Shown here piece after piece: positions 25,063-32,436 of a DNA stretch of 64,000 nucleotides. A program made the position numbers and the translations under genes. Source of the stretch: UBA964 sp037444685 (lineage in GTDB: Bacteria > Pseudomonadota > Gammaproteobacteria > Steroidobacterales > Steroidobacteraceae). A model generated the notes under the pieces. The model was not told where the DNA came from, ran no database searches, and saw only the letters and a list, made by a program, of their open reading frames with translations. The stretch's first letter is position 1. The number at the start of each line of letters is the position of its first letter. The DNA lies in assembly GCA_037444685.1 (NCBI GenBank), contig JBBILX010000008.1, positions 62,001-126,000 of the forward strand. The letters are read 5' to 3'.

Positions 25063-25910
25063 CGCCGGCCACCGGCGCGCGCGGCCCGCGCGGCGCGCAG
25101 CATCGCAGCGGCGAGTGCGCCGGGGTCATCGTCGCGCATCAGCGCGCTGCCAACGAGAGCGAGATCGTAGCCGGCCGCCGCCATGCGCGCGGCATCCTCG
25201 GGCGTGCTGACGCCGCTCTCCGCAACGCGCGCCACGCCAAGGGGCAGCCTCGCAGCCAGCGTCTCGAGCCTCCCTAGTACGACCTGCAGCGTCACGAGGT
25301 CGCGGCAGTTCACACCGACGAGCAGTTGCGCGCGGTGCGCATAGCGGGCCTCGATCAGCGCCGCGGCGAGTTCAAGATCGGGCTCGTCGAAAGCCTCGAG
25401 CAACACGAACAGTCCCTGCGACAGCGCGGCGTCGATCAGGGCTTCGAGCGGCCCGCGCGGCAGCATGCGCAGGATCACGAGCACGCCACCGGCGCCGGCC
25501 GCTCTCGCCTCGAGCACCTGATAAGGCTCGACGAGGAAATCCTTGCGCATCGCAGGGATCGGCGGATCGCGCAACGAGAGCGCGCGGGCCGCGCTCTCGA
25601 GGTGCGACATCGAGCCGTCGAAGCGGCTCGGCTCGGTCAGCACTGATACGGCGGCGGCGCCGGCCTCGGCATACGACAGCACCCGAGCCGCGACGTCCTC
25701 GGCCGCACCGACGCCGAGCTGGCCGATCGCCGGCGAGCGCAGCTTCAGTTCGGCGATCAGGTCGAAGCCCGCGCTCGAGAGGCGCAGAGGCGGCGGCGGC
25801 GGCAACCGCGCGATGAACTCGCTCAGCGCGCCCTCGCTGCGCAGCCGCCGCGCCCGCTGGACTCTGGCGGCGCTGGCCGCGCGCATCGTGGCGAGGAAGT
25901 CCTCGTTCAC
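25059..25910 (-). CDS. trpC: Indole-3-glycerol phosphate synthase
   Basis: 283 residues from a GTG that overlaps the trpD stop (GTGA). Motifs: IAELKLRSPAIG with catalytic Glu/Lys/Ser, MRKDFLVEPYQV with the second catalytic Lys, LLEAFDE, VGVNCRDL and AESGVSTPED. It closes the indole ring from CdRP. The short Pro-rich loop (RLPPPPPLRL) before the first motif is unusual but outside the barrel core. Confidence 0.95.
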   Translation of the reverse strand: MNEDFLATMRAASAARVQRARRLRSEGALSEFIARLPPPPPLRLSSAGFDLIAELKLRSPAIGQLGVGAAEDVAARVLSYAEAGAAAVSVLTEPSRFDGSMSHLESAARALSLRDPPIPAMRKDFLVEPYQVLEARAAGAGGVLVILRMLPRGPLEALIDAALSQGLFVLLEAFDEPDLELAAALIEARYAHRAQLLVGVNCRDLVTLQVVLGRLETLAARLPLGVARVAESGVSTPEDAARMAAAGYDLALVGSALMRDDDPGALAAAMLRAARAARAGGRR

Positions 25911-26959
25911 GGCCGACGCTCCGTTGCCGCGCGGCGGCCGAAGTCGGCGAGCGAGGCAAGTACGCGCGCCGCCGAACCATCGTCGATCGCGCGCGCCGCG
26001 CGCGCGACGCCCTCGCGCGAGTCGCGACTCTGGTCGGCGGCCTCGAGCGCGAGCGCGGCGCCGAGCAGCAACGCGTCGCGGTGCGCACCGCGTTCCTCGC
26101 CACGCAGCGTCGCGGCGAGCGTCGCGGCATTCTCGGCGGCCGTGCCGCCGGCGAGATCCGCAGGCGTGCATGCAGGCAGTCCGAAATCGGCTGCCGACCG
26201 GCGCCGTGTCTCGACCTTGCCATCGCGCACATCGAACACGGTGAACGGCACGATCGGCGTCGGTTCGTCCCAGCCGTTGTCGCTGTGAACGACGAAGGCT
26301 CGCCGCACCTCGAGCCCCGCGAGCGTCTCGGCCATCAGTGCGGCGACGTCCGCCGCGTAGGCGCCGATCAGGTAATACGGAGGCCGCGCCGGATTCGTCA
26401 GCGGTCCGAGGATGTTGAACACCGTGCGCACGCCGAGCGCCTGACGGATCGGCGCGATCGCCTTCATCGCCGGGTGGTAGTGCGGCGCGAACAGGAAGGT
26501 GAAGCCGGTCGCCTCGAGGCACTCGCCTGCGGCGCGTTCATCGAGCGGCAGCGGCAGCCCGAGCTTCTCGAGCACGTCGGCACTGCCGCTCTGGCTGGAG
26601 ATCGAGCGATTGCCGTGCTTGACGACCGGCACGCCGCAGGCGGCGACCAGCAGGGCGGTGCCAGTCGAGAGGTTCAGACTACGCGAGGCATCACCGCCGG
26701 TGCCGACGATGTCGATTGCGGGCAGTTCGGCCTCGATTGCCGGTCGGCGCGCCAGCGCACGCATGCCGCGCGCGAAGCCGCGCAGCTCCGCGGCGACCAC
26801 GCCCTTGGCACGCAGCGCGGCGAGCAGGGCGCCGGCGACCGCGGGTGGCAGCTGCGGGTCGGTCAGCTCGCGCAGCACGTATTCCGCCTGCGTTTCGTCC
26901 AGATCGGCGCGCTCGAGCAGCCGCTCGAGCAGTGGTCGCAGCGTCGACGCCCCGTTCAC
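25907..26959 (-). CDS. trpD: Anthranilate phosphoribosyltransferase
   Basis: 350 residues from a GTG overlapping the trpG stop (GTGA). The PRPP-binding signature is IVGTGGDASRSLNLSTGTALL, followed by VKHGNRSISSQSGSADVLE; the C-terminal PADLAGGTAAENA lies near residue 280. It transfers phosphoribose to anthranilate. It is a single-function protein, not fused to TrpG. Confidence 0.96.
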   Translation of the reverse strand: MNGASTLRPLLERLLERADLDETQAEYVLRELTDPQLPPAVAGALLAALRAKGVVAAELRGFARGMRALARRPAIEAELPAIDIVGTGGDASRSLNLSTGTALLVAACGVPVVKHGNRSISSQSGSADVLEKLGLPLPLDERAAGECLEATGFTFLFAPHYHPAMKAIAPIRQALGVRTVFNILGPLTNPARPPYYLIGAYAADVAALMAETLAGLEVRRAFVVHSDNGWDEPTPIVPFTVFDVRDGKVETRRRSAADFGLPACTPADLAGGTAAENAATLAATLRGEERGAHRDALLLGAALALEAADQSRDSREGVARAARAIDDGSAARVLASLADFGRRAATERRP

Positions 26960-27555
26960 GGGCGCACCCCGCCGCGCTGGCGCAGGAAATTGGCCATCAG
27001 TGTCGGCCCGTCGGGGGTCAGAACGCTTTCGGGGTGAAACTGCACGCCCTCCACGACGAGACGGCGGTGACGGACCCCCATGATCTCCCCTTCCTTCGTC
27101 CTCGCGGTCACCAGCAGATCCGGTGGCAGCGAAGACGGCTCCGCGATCAGCGAGTGGTAGCGCCCCACTTCGCAGGGCTGCGGCACGCCGGCGAACAGCT
27201 CGAGGCCGTCGTGCTCGATCAGCGACGTCTTGCCGTGCATCAGCCGGCCAGCGCGCACGACCTTGCCACCGAAACACTCGACGATCGACTGGTGACCGAG
27301 GCAGACGCCGAACACCGGGATGCTGCCCGCGAACGCGTGGATCATCTGCATCGACACCCCGGCCTCCTGCGGTGTCCCCGGGCCTGGCGAGATGCACAGA
27401 TGGGTCGGCGACAGCGCGCGTGCCTCCTCGACGCCGATCTCGTCGTTGCGGCGCACGTCGACCTCGGCACCGAGCACGAGGAAGGCCTGCACGAGGTTGT
27501 AGGTGAAAGAATCGTAGTTGTCGATCAGCAGCAGTCTTGGACGCGCTGTCGTCAT
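26956..27555 (-). CDS. trpG: Anthranilate synthase component II (glutamine amidotransferase)
   Basis: 199 residues. Class I glutaminase with the nucleophile in FGVCLGHQSI (Cys about residue 84) and the His-Glu pair in VQFHPESVLT. LIDNYDSFTYNLVQ is at the start. It supplies ammonia to TrpE and may also serve PabB, as in many bacteria with a single copy. It is joined to trpE by a 1-nt TGATG overlap. Confidence 0.96.
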   Translation of the reverse strand: MTTARPRLLLIDNYDSFTYNLVQAFLVLGAEVDVRRNDEIGVEEARALSPTHLCISPGPGTPQEAGVSMQMIHAFAGSIPVFGVCLGHQSIVECFGGKVVRAGRLMHGKTSLIEHDGLELFAGVPQPCEVGRYHSLIAEPSSLPPDLLVTARTKEGEIMGVRHRRLVVEGVQFHPESVLTPDGPTLMANFLRQRGGVRP

Positions 27556-28949
27556 CAGAGCCCCTCCGCGGCGATCTCGAGCGCGCGCGCCGCCGAGCCG
27601 CTCTTCGCACGGACCTCCTCGTATTCGCTGGCCGGATCGCTGTCCGCGACGATCCCGGCGCCCGCCTGGTAGCTGTACTCGTCGCCGCGGAAAACGAGCG
27701 TGCGGATCGTGATCGCCTGGTCCATGTCGCCGCGCGCACCGAAATAGCCGACCGTCCCGCCATAGAGGTTGCGTCGCACCGGCTCGAGCTCGTCGATGAT
27801 CTGCATCGCCCGAACTTTTGGTGCACCGACGAGCGTGCCGGCCGGAAAAGTCGCGGCGAACAGATCGAAGGCGTCGCGACCCGGCGCGAGCTGCCCCTTG
27901 ACGCCGCTGACGATGTGCATCACGTGGCTGTATCGCTCGATCGAGCGGTACGGATCGACGTGAACGCTGCCTGCTTCGGCCACGCGACCGAGATCGTTGC
28001 GCGCGAGATCCACGAGCATGACGTGCTCGGCATTCTCCTTCGGATCGGCGAGCAGGTCCGCTTCCTGCTGCTGGTCGACCGCCGCATCCGCCGCCCGCGG
28101 CCGGGTGCCGGCGATGGGTCGCAGCTCGGCCCGCCCGCCCGAGAGCCTCACGAGCGCCTCCGGCGACGACCCGACCACGGTGACGTCGCCGAGGGCGCAG
28201 TAGTACATGTAAGGAGAAGGATTGATGAGGCGCAATGCGCGGTAGGCCTGGAACGGGTCCAGCTCGTGCCTTCCGCCGAACCGCACCGAGAGCACGAGCT
28301 GGTAGACGTCGCCAGCGGCGATGTGCTCCTGGGTGCGCGCGACTCCGGCGATGAATTGGTCGCGCGACATCGACGCCGCGGCCGGCCCGTAACCGCCGGT
28401 GCGGCCCGGTCGGGGCAAGGCACCGCGCAGCGCCGCGACGACCTCACGTCGCAGCGAGCGACGCTCGGCCTCGTCTCCGGCGTGCAGCAATGCAATGCCG
28501 CGGGTCAGGTGATCGAAGACCAGCAGTGACTGCGGCGCGCGATAATGCAGCAGCGGGAACGGCTGCGGGTCCGGCGCGTGCGTCGGCAGCCTTTCGAAGA
28601 AACGCACGAGATCATAGGACGAGCAGCCGACCAGCCCTCCGGCGAGCGGCGGCTCGACGCCCTCCATGCCGGGCGCGCCGGGTCGTGGAGCCGCTGCCAA
28701 CGCACCGCGCAGCTCGCGCAACAGCGACTCGCGATCGCGCGGCATCGGCAGCCGGGCCTCCCCGATCGCGAGACCCTGGCCGTCGAGCCGTACGTCGAGT
28801 GCCGCGCCGAAACCGATGAAAGAGTAGCGCGCGAGGCGCTCGCCTCCCTCGACCGACTCGAGCAGGAAACTCGGGCGGAAAGCAGCGAGCTTCATGAAGG
28901 CCGAGACCGGCGTGTCGAGATCGCCTGCAATGTCGAAAGGCGGTTTCAA
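27555..28949 (-). CDS. trpE: Anthranilate synthase component I
   Basis: 464 residues from a TTG at 28949. This start is preceded by GGGAG at 8 nt and keeps the conserved DLDTPVSAFMKL segment; the next ATG is 17 codons in and would cut that segment. The tryptophan-feedback motif SFLLESVEGGERLARYSF is present near residue 30. Catalytic chorismate-binding motifs follow: GSSPEALVRL, PIAGTRPRA, PAGTLVGAPKVRAMQII and GGTVGYFGARGDMDQAITIR. The operon is preceded by an attenuator and leader peptide (28968-29105). First committed step of tryptophan synthesis. Confidence 0.95.
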   Translation of the reverse strand: MKPPFDIAGDLDTPVSAFMKLAAFRPSFLLESVEGGERLARYSFIGFGAALDVRLDGQGLAIGEARLPMPRDRESLLRELRGALAAAPRPGAPGMEGVEPPLAGGLVGCSSYDLVRFFERLPTHAPDPQPFPLLHYRAPQSLLVFDHLTRGIALLHAGDEAERRSLRREVVAALRGALPRPGRTGGYGPAAASMSRDQFIAGVARTQEHIAAGDVYQLVLSVRFGGRHELDPFQAYRALRLINPSPYMYYCALGDVTVVGSSPEALVRLSGGRAELRPIAGTRPRAADAAVDQQQEADLLADPKENAEHVMLVDLARNDLGRVAEAGSVHVDPYRSIERYSHVMHIVSGVKGQLAPGRDAFDLFAATFPAGTLVGAPKVRAMQIIDELEPVRRNLYGGTVGYFGARGDMDQAITIRTLVFRGDEYSYQAGAGIVADSDPASEYEEVRAKSGSAARALEIAAEGL

Positions 28950-28967
28950 TTACCGGACTCCCGGTCG

Positions 28968-29002
28968 AAAAAAAACCCATCACCGTCTGCCGGAGATGGG
29001 TT
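28968..29002 (-). terminator. trp attenuator: intrinsic terminator of the leader
   Basis: On the minus strand AACCCATC-T-CCG and CGG-T-GATGGGTT form a hairpin around a 5-nt GCAGA loop, with a single T/T mismatch, followed by a run of T (8 in all, two of them in the stem). It is the only classic U-tract terminator I found in the window, and it lies 18 nt before the trpE start codon. Confidence 0.93.
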
Positions 29003-29053
29003 CTGGAATTCTGTTGTCGAAGCGAACCAGCGAACAGGGCCCAGCGCCCATCT
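28994..29053 (-). promoter_or_regulatory. trp leader alternative pairing segments (antiterminator)
   Basis: The leader RNA has AGATGGG (29053-29047), overlapping the leader stop codon, and CCCATCT (29000-28994), which is the 5' arm of the terminator. The two are perfectly complementary over 7 nt, so they can form an antiterminator. Upstream, UGGUGCCC, which includes the last Trp codon, can pair with GGGCGCUG (29049-29042) as a protector hairpin. This is the 1:2, 2:3, 3:4 layout of classical trp attenuation. Confidence 0.85.
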
Positions 29054-29105
29054 ATTCAGTCGGGCACCACCACCAGGTCTGAGTCGCAGCGTTCGTTCGC
29101 ATCAT
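29052..29105 (-). CDS. trpL: trp operon leader peptide, three consecutive Trp codons
   Basis: A 17-codon reading frame, MMRTNAATQTWWWCPTE, ending in TAG. Three successive TGG codons (29075-29067) lie just before the stop, and the stop overlaps the antiterminator segment. A ribosome stalled at Trp codons would leave that segment free to block the terminator at 28968-29002. A ribosome that reaches the stop would mask it and let the terminator form. Two adjacent ATG codons begin the frame (29105 and 29102). No Shine-Dalgarno is visible, and a promoter candidate places the transcript start almost at the ATG. Confidence 0.93.
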   Translation of the reverse strand: MMRTNAATQTWWWCPTE

Positions 29106-29113
29106 CGACGCGC

Positions 29114-29143
29114 AGTATGGGCAAGGGCTTCCGCGGCAGTCAA
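29114..29143 (-). promoter_or_regulatory. Candidate trp promoter (TTGACT-N18-CATACT)
   Basis: On the minus strand TTGACT (29143-29138) matches the -35 consensus at 5 of 6 positions and CATACT (29119-29114) the -10 at 4 of 6, with an 18-nt spacer. The start of transcription would fall around 29106-29108, directly before the first ATG of the leader peptide. I see no TrpR-like operator palindrome. Confidence 0.55.
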
Positions 29144-29313
29144 GGAACCTCGCCGATCGGTGTACTGAGGGATGTGCTCGCGGCCGGTCGGCGCGTCGTG
29201 TCCAGGACGCCGGCGATCGGTCGGGCCGCCACCAGTAAAATCGACTTCATCTATCGAGATAAGAAAGTCAATCGATTAGATCTAGTGCTCACCAAGCCCC
29301 ATACTTCGGCCCC

Positions 29314-29553
29314 ATGGAGCACCGCAGGGACATCGCCAAGACGCTCTCGTTCGCCACGCTGCATTTCGGTGTCGCCTTTCTCGTGGCCTTCGCACTGACC
29401 GGGTCGGTGACGATCGCCACCAGCATCGGTCTGATCGAGCCGCTCGCGAATACCCTGGCCTTCTATCTGCACGAGCGGGCCTGGCGCCGCTTCGGCGAGC
29501 GCCGGCCTGATGCGCAGCGCGGATCGGCTCTCTACAATAGGGTCGGTACCTGA
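29314..29553 (+). CDS. DUF2061 small membrane protein
   Basis: 79 residues. RDIAKTLSFATLHFGVAFLVAFALTGS and IGLIEPLANTLAFYLHERAWRRF match the DUF2061 family: two hydrophobic helices with an Arg/His-rich ending. Function is unknown; members sit in the inner membrane. The ATG at 29314 is used; in-frame codons farther upstream lack conservation. It is divergent from the trp operon, with an AT-rich stretch (about 29233-29283) in between that probably holds its promoter. Confidence 0.78.
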   Translation: MEHRRDIAKTLSFATLHFGVAFLVAFALTGSVTIATSIGLIEPLANTLAFYLHERAWRRFGERRPDAQRGSALYNRVGT

Positions 29554-29604
29554 GCGGATCGCCCGGGCATGGGGCGCGCGCCGCCCGCCACCCGGGAGCG
29601 GTTC

Positions 29605-32028
29605 ATGGCTGTCGACTACGAGAAGCTCGGCGTCTTTTATCTGGGTCGCGAGTTCGATGCGGCCACCCAATCCCTGAAAGACGAGCTCGTCCTCTATGAC
29701 GCCCGGGACCTGACGACGCACGCAGTCTGCGTCGGCATGACCGGCAGCGGCAAGACCGGTCTGTGCATATCGCTGCTCGAGGAAGCGGCGATCGACGGCA
29801 TCCCGGCGATCTGCATCGATCCGAAGGGTGACCTCGGCAACATGCTGCTCGCCTTTCCCGAGCTCGCGCCGGCAGACTTCGAACCCTGGGTCGATCCGGC
29901 CGACGCCCAGCGCAAGGGCATGACATCAGCGCAGTTGGCGGCCCGCACGGCCGACACCTGGCGCAACGGTCTCGCCGAGTGGGACCAGTCGCCCGGCCGC
30001 ATCGCCAAGTTCCGCGACGCCGTCGACGTCGCGATCTACACGCCCGGCGCCGAGACAGGATTGCCGCTGTCCGTGCTGCGCTCGTTCGCGCCGCCGCCGC
30101 CGGAGTTGCTCGCCGACGCGGGCGCACTGCGCGACCGGATCGGCGCCGTCGTCGCCGGCCTGCTGTCACTGCTCGGCCGCGATGCGGACCCTCTGCAGAG
30201 CCGTGAGCACATCCTGCTCGCGAACATCCTCGAGGCCACCTGGCGCGGCGGCACCGGCCTCGACATGGCCGGCCTCATCCACGCGGTGCAGAAGCCGCCC
30301 TTCGAGAAGGTCGGCGCGTTCGATCTCGAGACGTTCTATCCCGCGAAGGATCGCCTCGCGCTCGCCATGGCGATTAACAACCTGCTCGCGTCGCCGGGGT
30401 TTGCGGCGTGGATGAACGGAGAGCCGCTCGATGCGCAGCGGTTGCTCTACACGACGGACGGCAAGCCGCGCCTGTCGATCGTCTCGATCGGTCACCTCGG
30501 CGACGCCGAGCGCATGTTCATCGTCACGCTGCTGCTCAATGAAGTGATCGGCTGGATGCGCAATCAGCCCGGCACGTCGAGCCTGCGCGCGATTCTCTAC
30601 ATGGACGAGATCTTCGGCTATTTCCCGCCGAGCGCGAATCCGCCGTCCAAGACACCGATGCTGACGCTGCTGAAGCAGGCGCGTGCGTTCGGCCTCGGCT
30701 GCGTGCTCGCGACCCAGAACCCCGTCGACCTCGATTACAAGGGGCTTGCAAACTGCGGTACCTGGCTCATCGGCCGCCTGCAGACCGAGCGCGACAAGGC
30801 GCGGCTGATCGAAGGTCTCGAAGGGGCGCTCGGCGGAGGCTACGACCGAGCCGAAGTCGATCGGCTGATGTCTGCGCTGACGCAGCGCGTTTTCCTGATG
30901 CGCAACGTGCACGACGACGCACCATTCCTGATGAAGAGCCGCTGGGCCCTGTCGTACCTTCGCGGGCCGATGACCGGCGCTGAGATCGCGCGCGTCATGG
31001 CACCGCGCAAGGCGTCGCGCACCGCACGGGCCGCGTCGGCCGGATCTCCTGCGGCAAGCGAATTGCGGGCCGCTGCGCCGCAGCAGACACGGCCGCCGCT
31101 GCCCGCGGACGTGCCCGAATACTTCCTTCCCGCGACGCATGGCGACGGCCCGATCGAGTACCGGCCGGCCGTGATGGGGTCCGCAAGACTGCATTTCGTC
31201 GACGCCAGGCTCGGCCTGGACCATTGGACGACGGGGGTCTGGCTCGCGCCGTTCGACGACGATGGCCGGTCGGTGGCGTGGTCGCAGAGCGAGGAGTCGC
31301 CCGACCTCAAAGCGCGTCTGTCACGGGAGCCGGCCTCAGGCGCCGCCTTCGCCGACGTGCCAGCGGCGGCACTGCGCGCCGCGAGTTACGCCGCCTTCGG
31401 GAAGGCGCTCGCCGCCCACCTCAACGAGACTGCGAGGGCGCGGCTGTTCGTGGCCGATGCGCTCAAGCGCAGCTCGTTGCCGGGCGAGAGCGAGGGCGAC
31501 TTCCGCGCACGGCTCGCGCACGCTGCGCGCGAGCAGCGCGACACCGCTCTCGAGGCACTGCGTCGCAAGTACCAGCCCCGGTTCACGACGCTGCAGGATC
31601 AGATCCGCCGCGCCGAGGAGCGCAAGGCGCGCGAGGAGAGCCAGGCGTCGCAGCAGAAGCTGCACACGGCCATGTCCATCGGGGCATCCATCCTCGGCGC
31701 CTTCCTCGGCCGCAAGGCGCTGTCGAGCGGCAATCTCGGCCGCGCCACGACCGCGGCCCGCTCGGCGGCCCGGATCGGCCGCGAGACCGCGGACGTCGAG
31801 CGCGCCGTCGAGAATCTCGAGGTGCTGCAGCAGCGGCTGCAGGCGCTCGAGGCCGAGTTCGCGGCGGAATCGGCGCAGCTCGCGCAGACGCTCGACGGCG
31901 CCTCCGTCGCGCTGCGCGAGGTTGCCGTGCCGCCGCGCAAATCGGATCTCGCCGTCGGCGAGATCGCGCTGGTGTGGCGTCCTTGGCGGCGCGGCGCCGA
32001 TGGACTGCCCGCGCCCGCGCACGACTGA
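29605..32028 (+). CDS. HerA-like ATPase with C-terminal coiled coils and glycine-rich segment
   Basis: 807 residues from an ATG with GGGAG about 7 nt upstream. The P-loop GMTGSGKT is at residues 44-51, an IDPKGDLGN segment at 71-79, Walker B-like LYMDEIFGYF at 331-340, and a sensor-like ATQNPVDLDYKGL about 35 residues on. This is the HerA/FtsK-like DUF87 ATPase layout. After residue 500 the sequence changes to an accessory region with a long charged coiled coil. A Gly/Ala-rich hydrophobic stretch follows (about 690-715, SIGASILGAFLGRK), then a second coiled coil. The ATPase family usually moves DNA or protein; the role here is unknown. No NurA nuclease is adjacent. Confidence 0.8.
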   Translation: MAVDYEKLGVFYLGREFDAATQSLKDELVLYDARDLTTHAVCVGMTGSGKTGLCISLLEEAAIDGIPAICIDPKGDLGNMLLAFPELAPADFEPWVDPADAQRKGMTSAQLAARTADTWRNGLAEWDQSPGRIAKFRDAVDVAIYTPGAETGLPLSVLRSFAPPPPELLADAGALRDRIGAVVAGLLSLLGRDADPLQSREHILLANILEATWRGGTGLDMAGLIHAVQKPPFEKVGAFDLETFYPAKDRLALAMAINNLLASPGFAAWMNGEPLDAQRLLYTTDGKPRLSIVSIGHLGDAERMFIVTLLLNEVIGWMRNQPGTSSLRAILYMDEIFGYFPPSANPPSKTPMLTLLKQARAFGLGCVLATQNPVDLDYKGLANCGTWLIGRLQTERDKARLIEGLEGALGGGYDRAEVDRLMSALTQRVFLMRNVHDDAPFLMKSRWALSYLRGPMTGAEIARVMAPRKASRTARAASAGSPAASELRAAAPQQTRPPLPADVPEYFLPATHGDGPIEYRPAVMGSARLHFVDARLGLDHWTTGVWLAPFDDDGRSVAWSQSEESPDLKARLSREPASGAAFADVPAAALRAASYAAFGKALAAHLNETARARLFVADALKRSSLPGESEGDFRARLAHAAREQRDTALEALRRKYQPRFTTLQDQIRRAEERKAREESQASQQKLHTAMSIGASILGAFLGRKALSSGNLGRATTAARSAARIGRETADVERAVENLEVLQQRLQALEAEFAAESAQLAQTLDGASVALREVAVPPRKSDLAVGEIALVWRPWRRGADGLPAPAHD

Positions 32029-32052
32029 GACCGTTCTCACGGAGAGCACCCC

Positions 32053-32436
32053 ATGAAGGAACTCGTCGAACTGCTCACGACGCGCCTCAACGTCAGTCCC
32101 AAGCAGGCGAGCGGCGGTGCCGCCATACTGTTCAAGGCGGCCCGGGACAAACTCGGCGCCGATCGCTTCAGGTCACTGCTCGGAGGTGTGCCGGGTGTCG
32201 ATGAGCTGCTGCGCGAGGCGCCGAGCGCTGGCGGCGCGAGCCGTCTGCTCGGCGGCCTCGCGGGCGCGCTCGGCGGGGGCAACGCGGCGACGATCGCCAG
32301 TATCGTCAGCGGCTTCTCGCGGCTCGGACTCACCGCCGAACATGCCAGGCAGTTCGCGCCCGTCGTCATGGAATTCCTGCATGGCAAGGTCGGTAAGGAC
32401 GCCGTCGACGCGCTGGAGAAGTCGCTGCGTGCCTGA
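32053..32436 (+). CDS. DUF2780 family protein
   Basis: 127 residues. The pattern VSPKQASGGAAILFKAA, GVPGVDELL, a glycine-rich middle (LLGGLAGALGGGNA) and FSRLGLTAEHARQFAPVVMEFLHGKVG matches DUF2780, found in many Proteobacteria. Function is unknown. It has GGAG upstream of the ATG and follows the HerA-like gene by 24 nt. The next gene starts at a GTG inside its last codons. Confidence 0.8.
   Translation: MKELVELLTTRLNVSPKQASGGAAILFKAARDKLGADRFRSLLGGVPGVDELLREAPSAGGASRLLGGLAGALGGGNAATIASIVSGFSRLGLTAEHARQFAPVVMEFLHGKVGKDAVDALEKSLRA

Noticed and set aside
29233..29283. AT-rich imperfect hairpin (GACTT..ATCT / AGAT..AAGTC) considered as terminator or operator
   Set aside because: Pairing is imperfect and there is no T-run. 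It is more likely part of the DUF2061 promoter region, and no convincing -10/-35 pair was found, so it is not listed as a feature.
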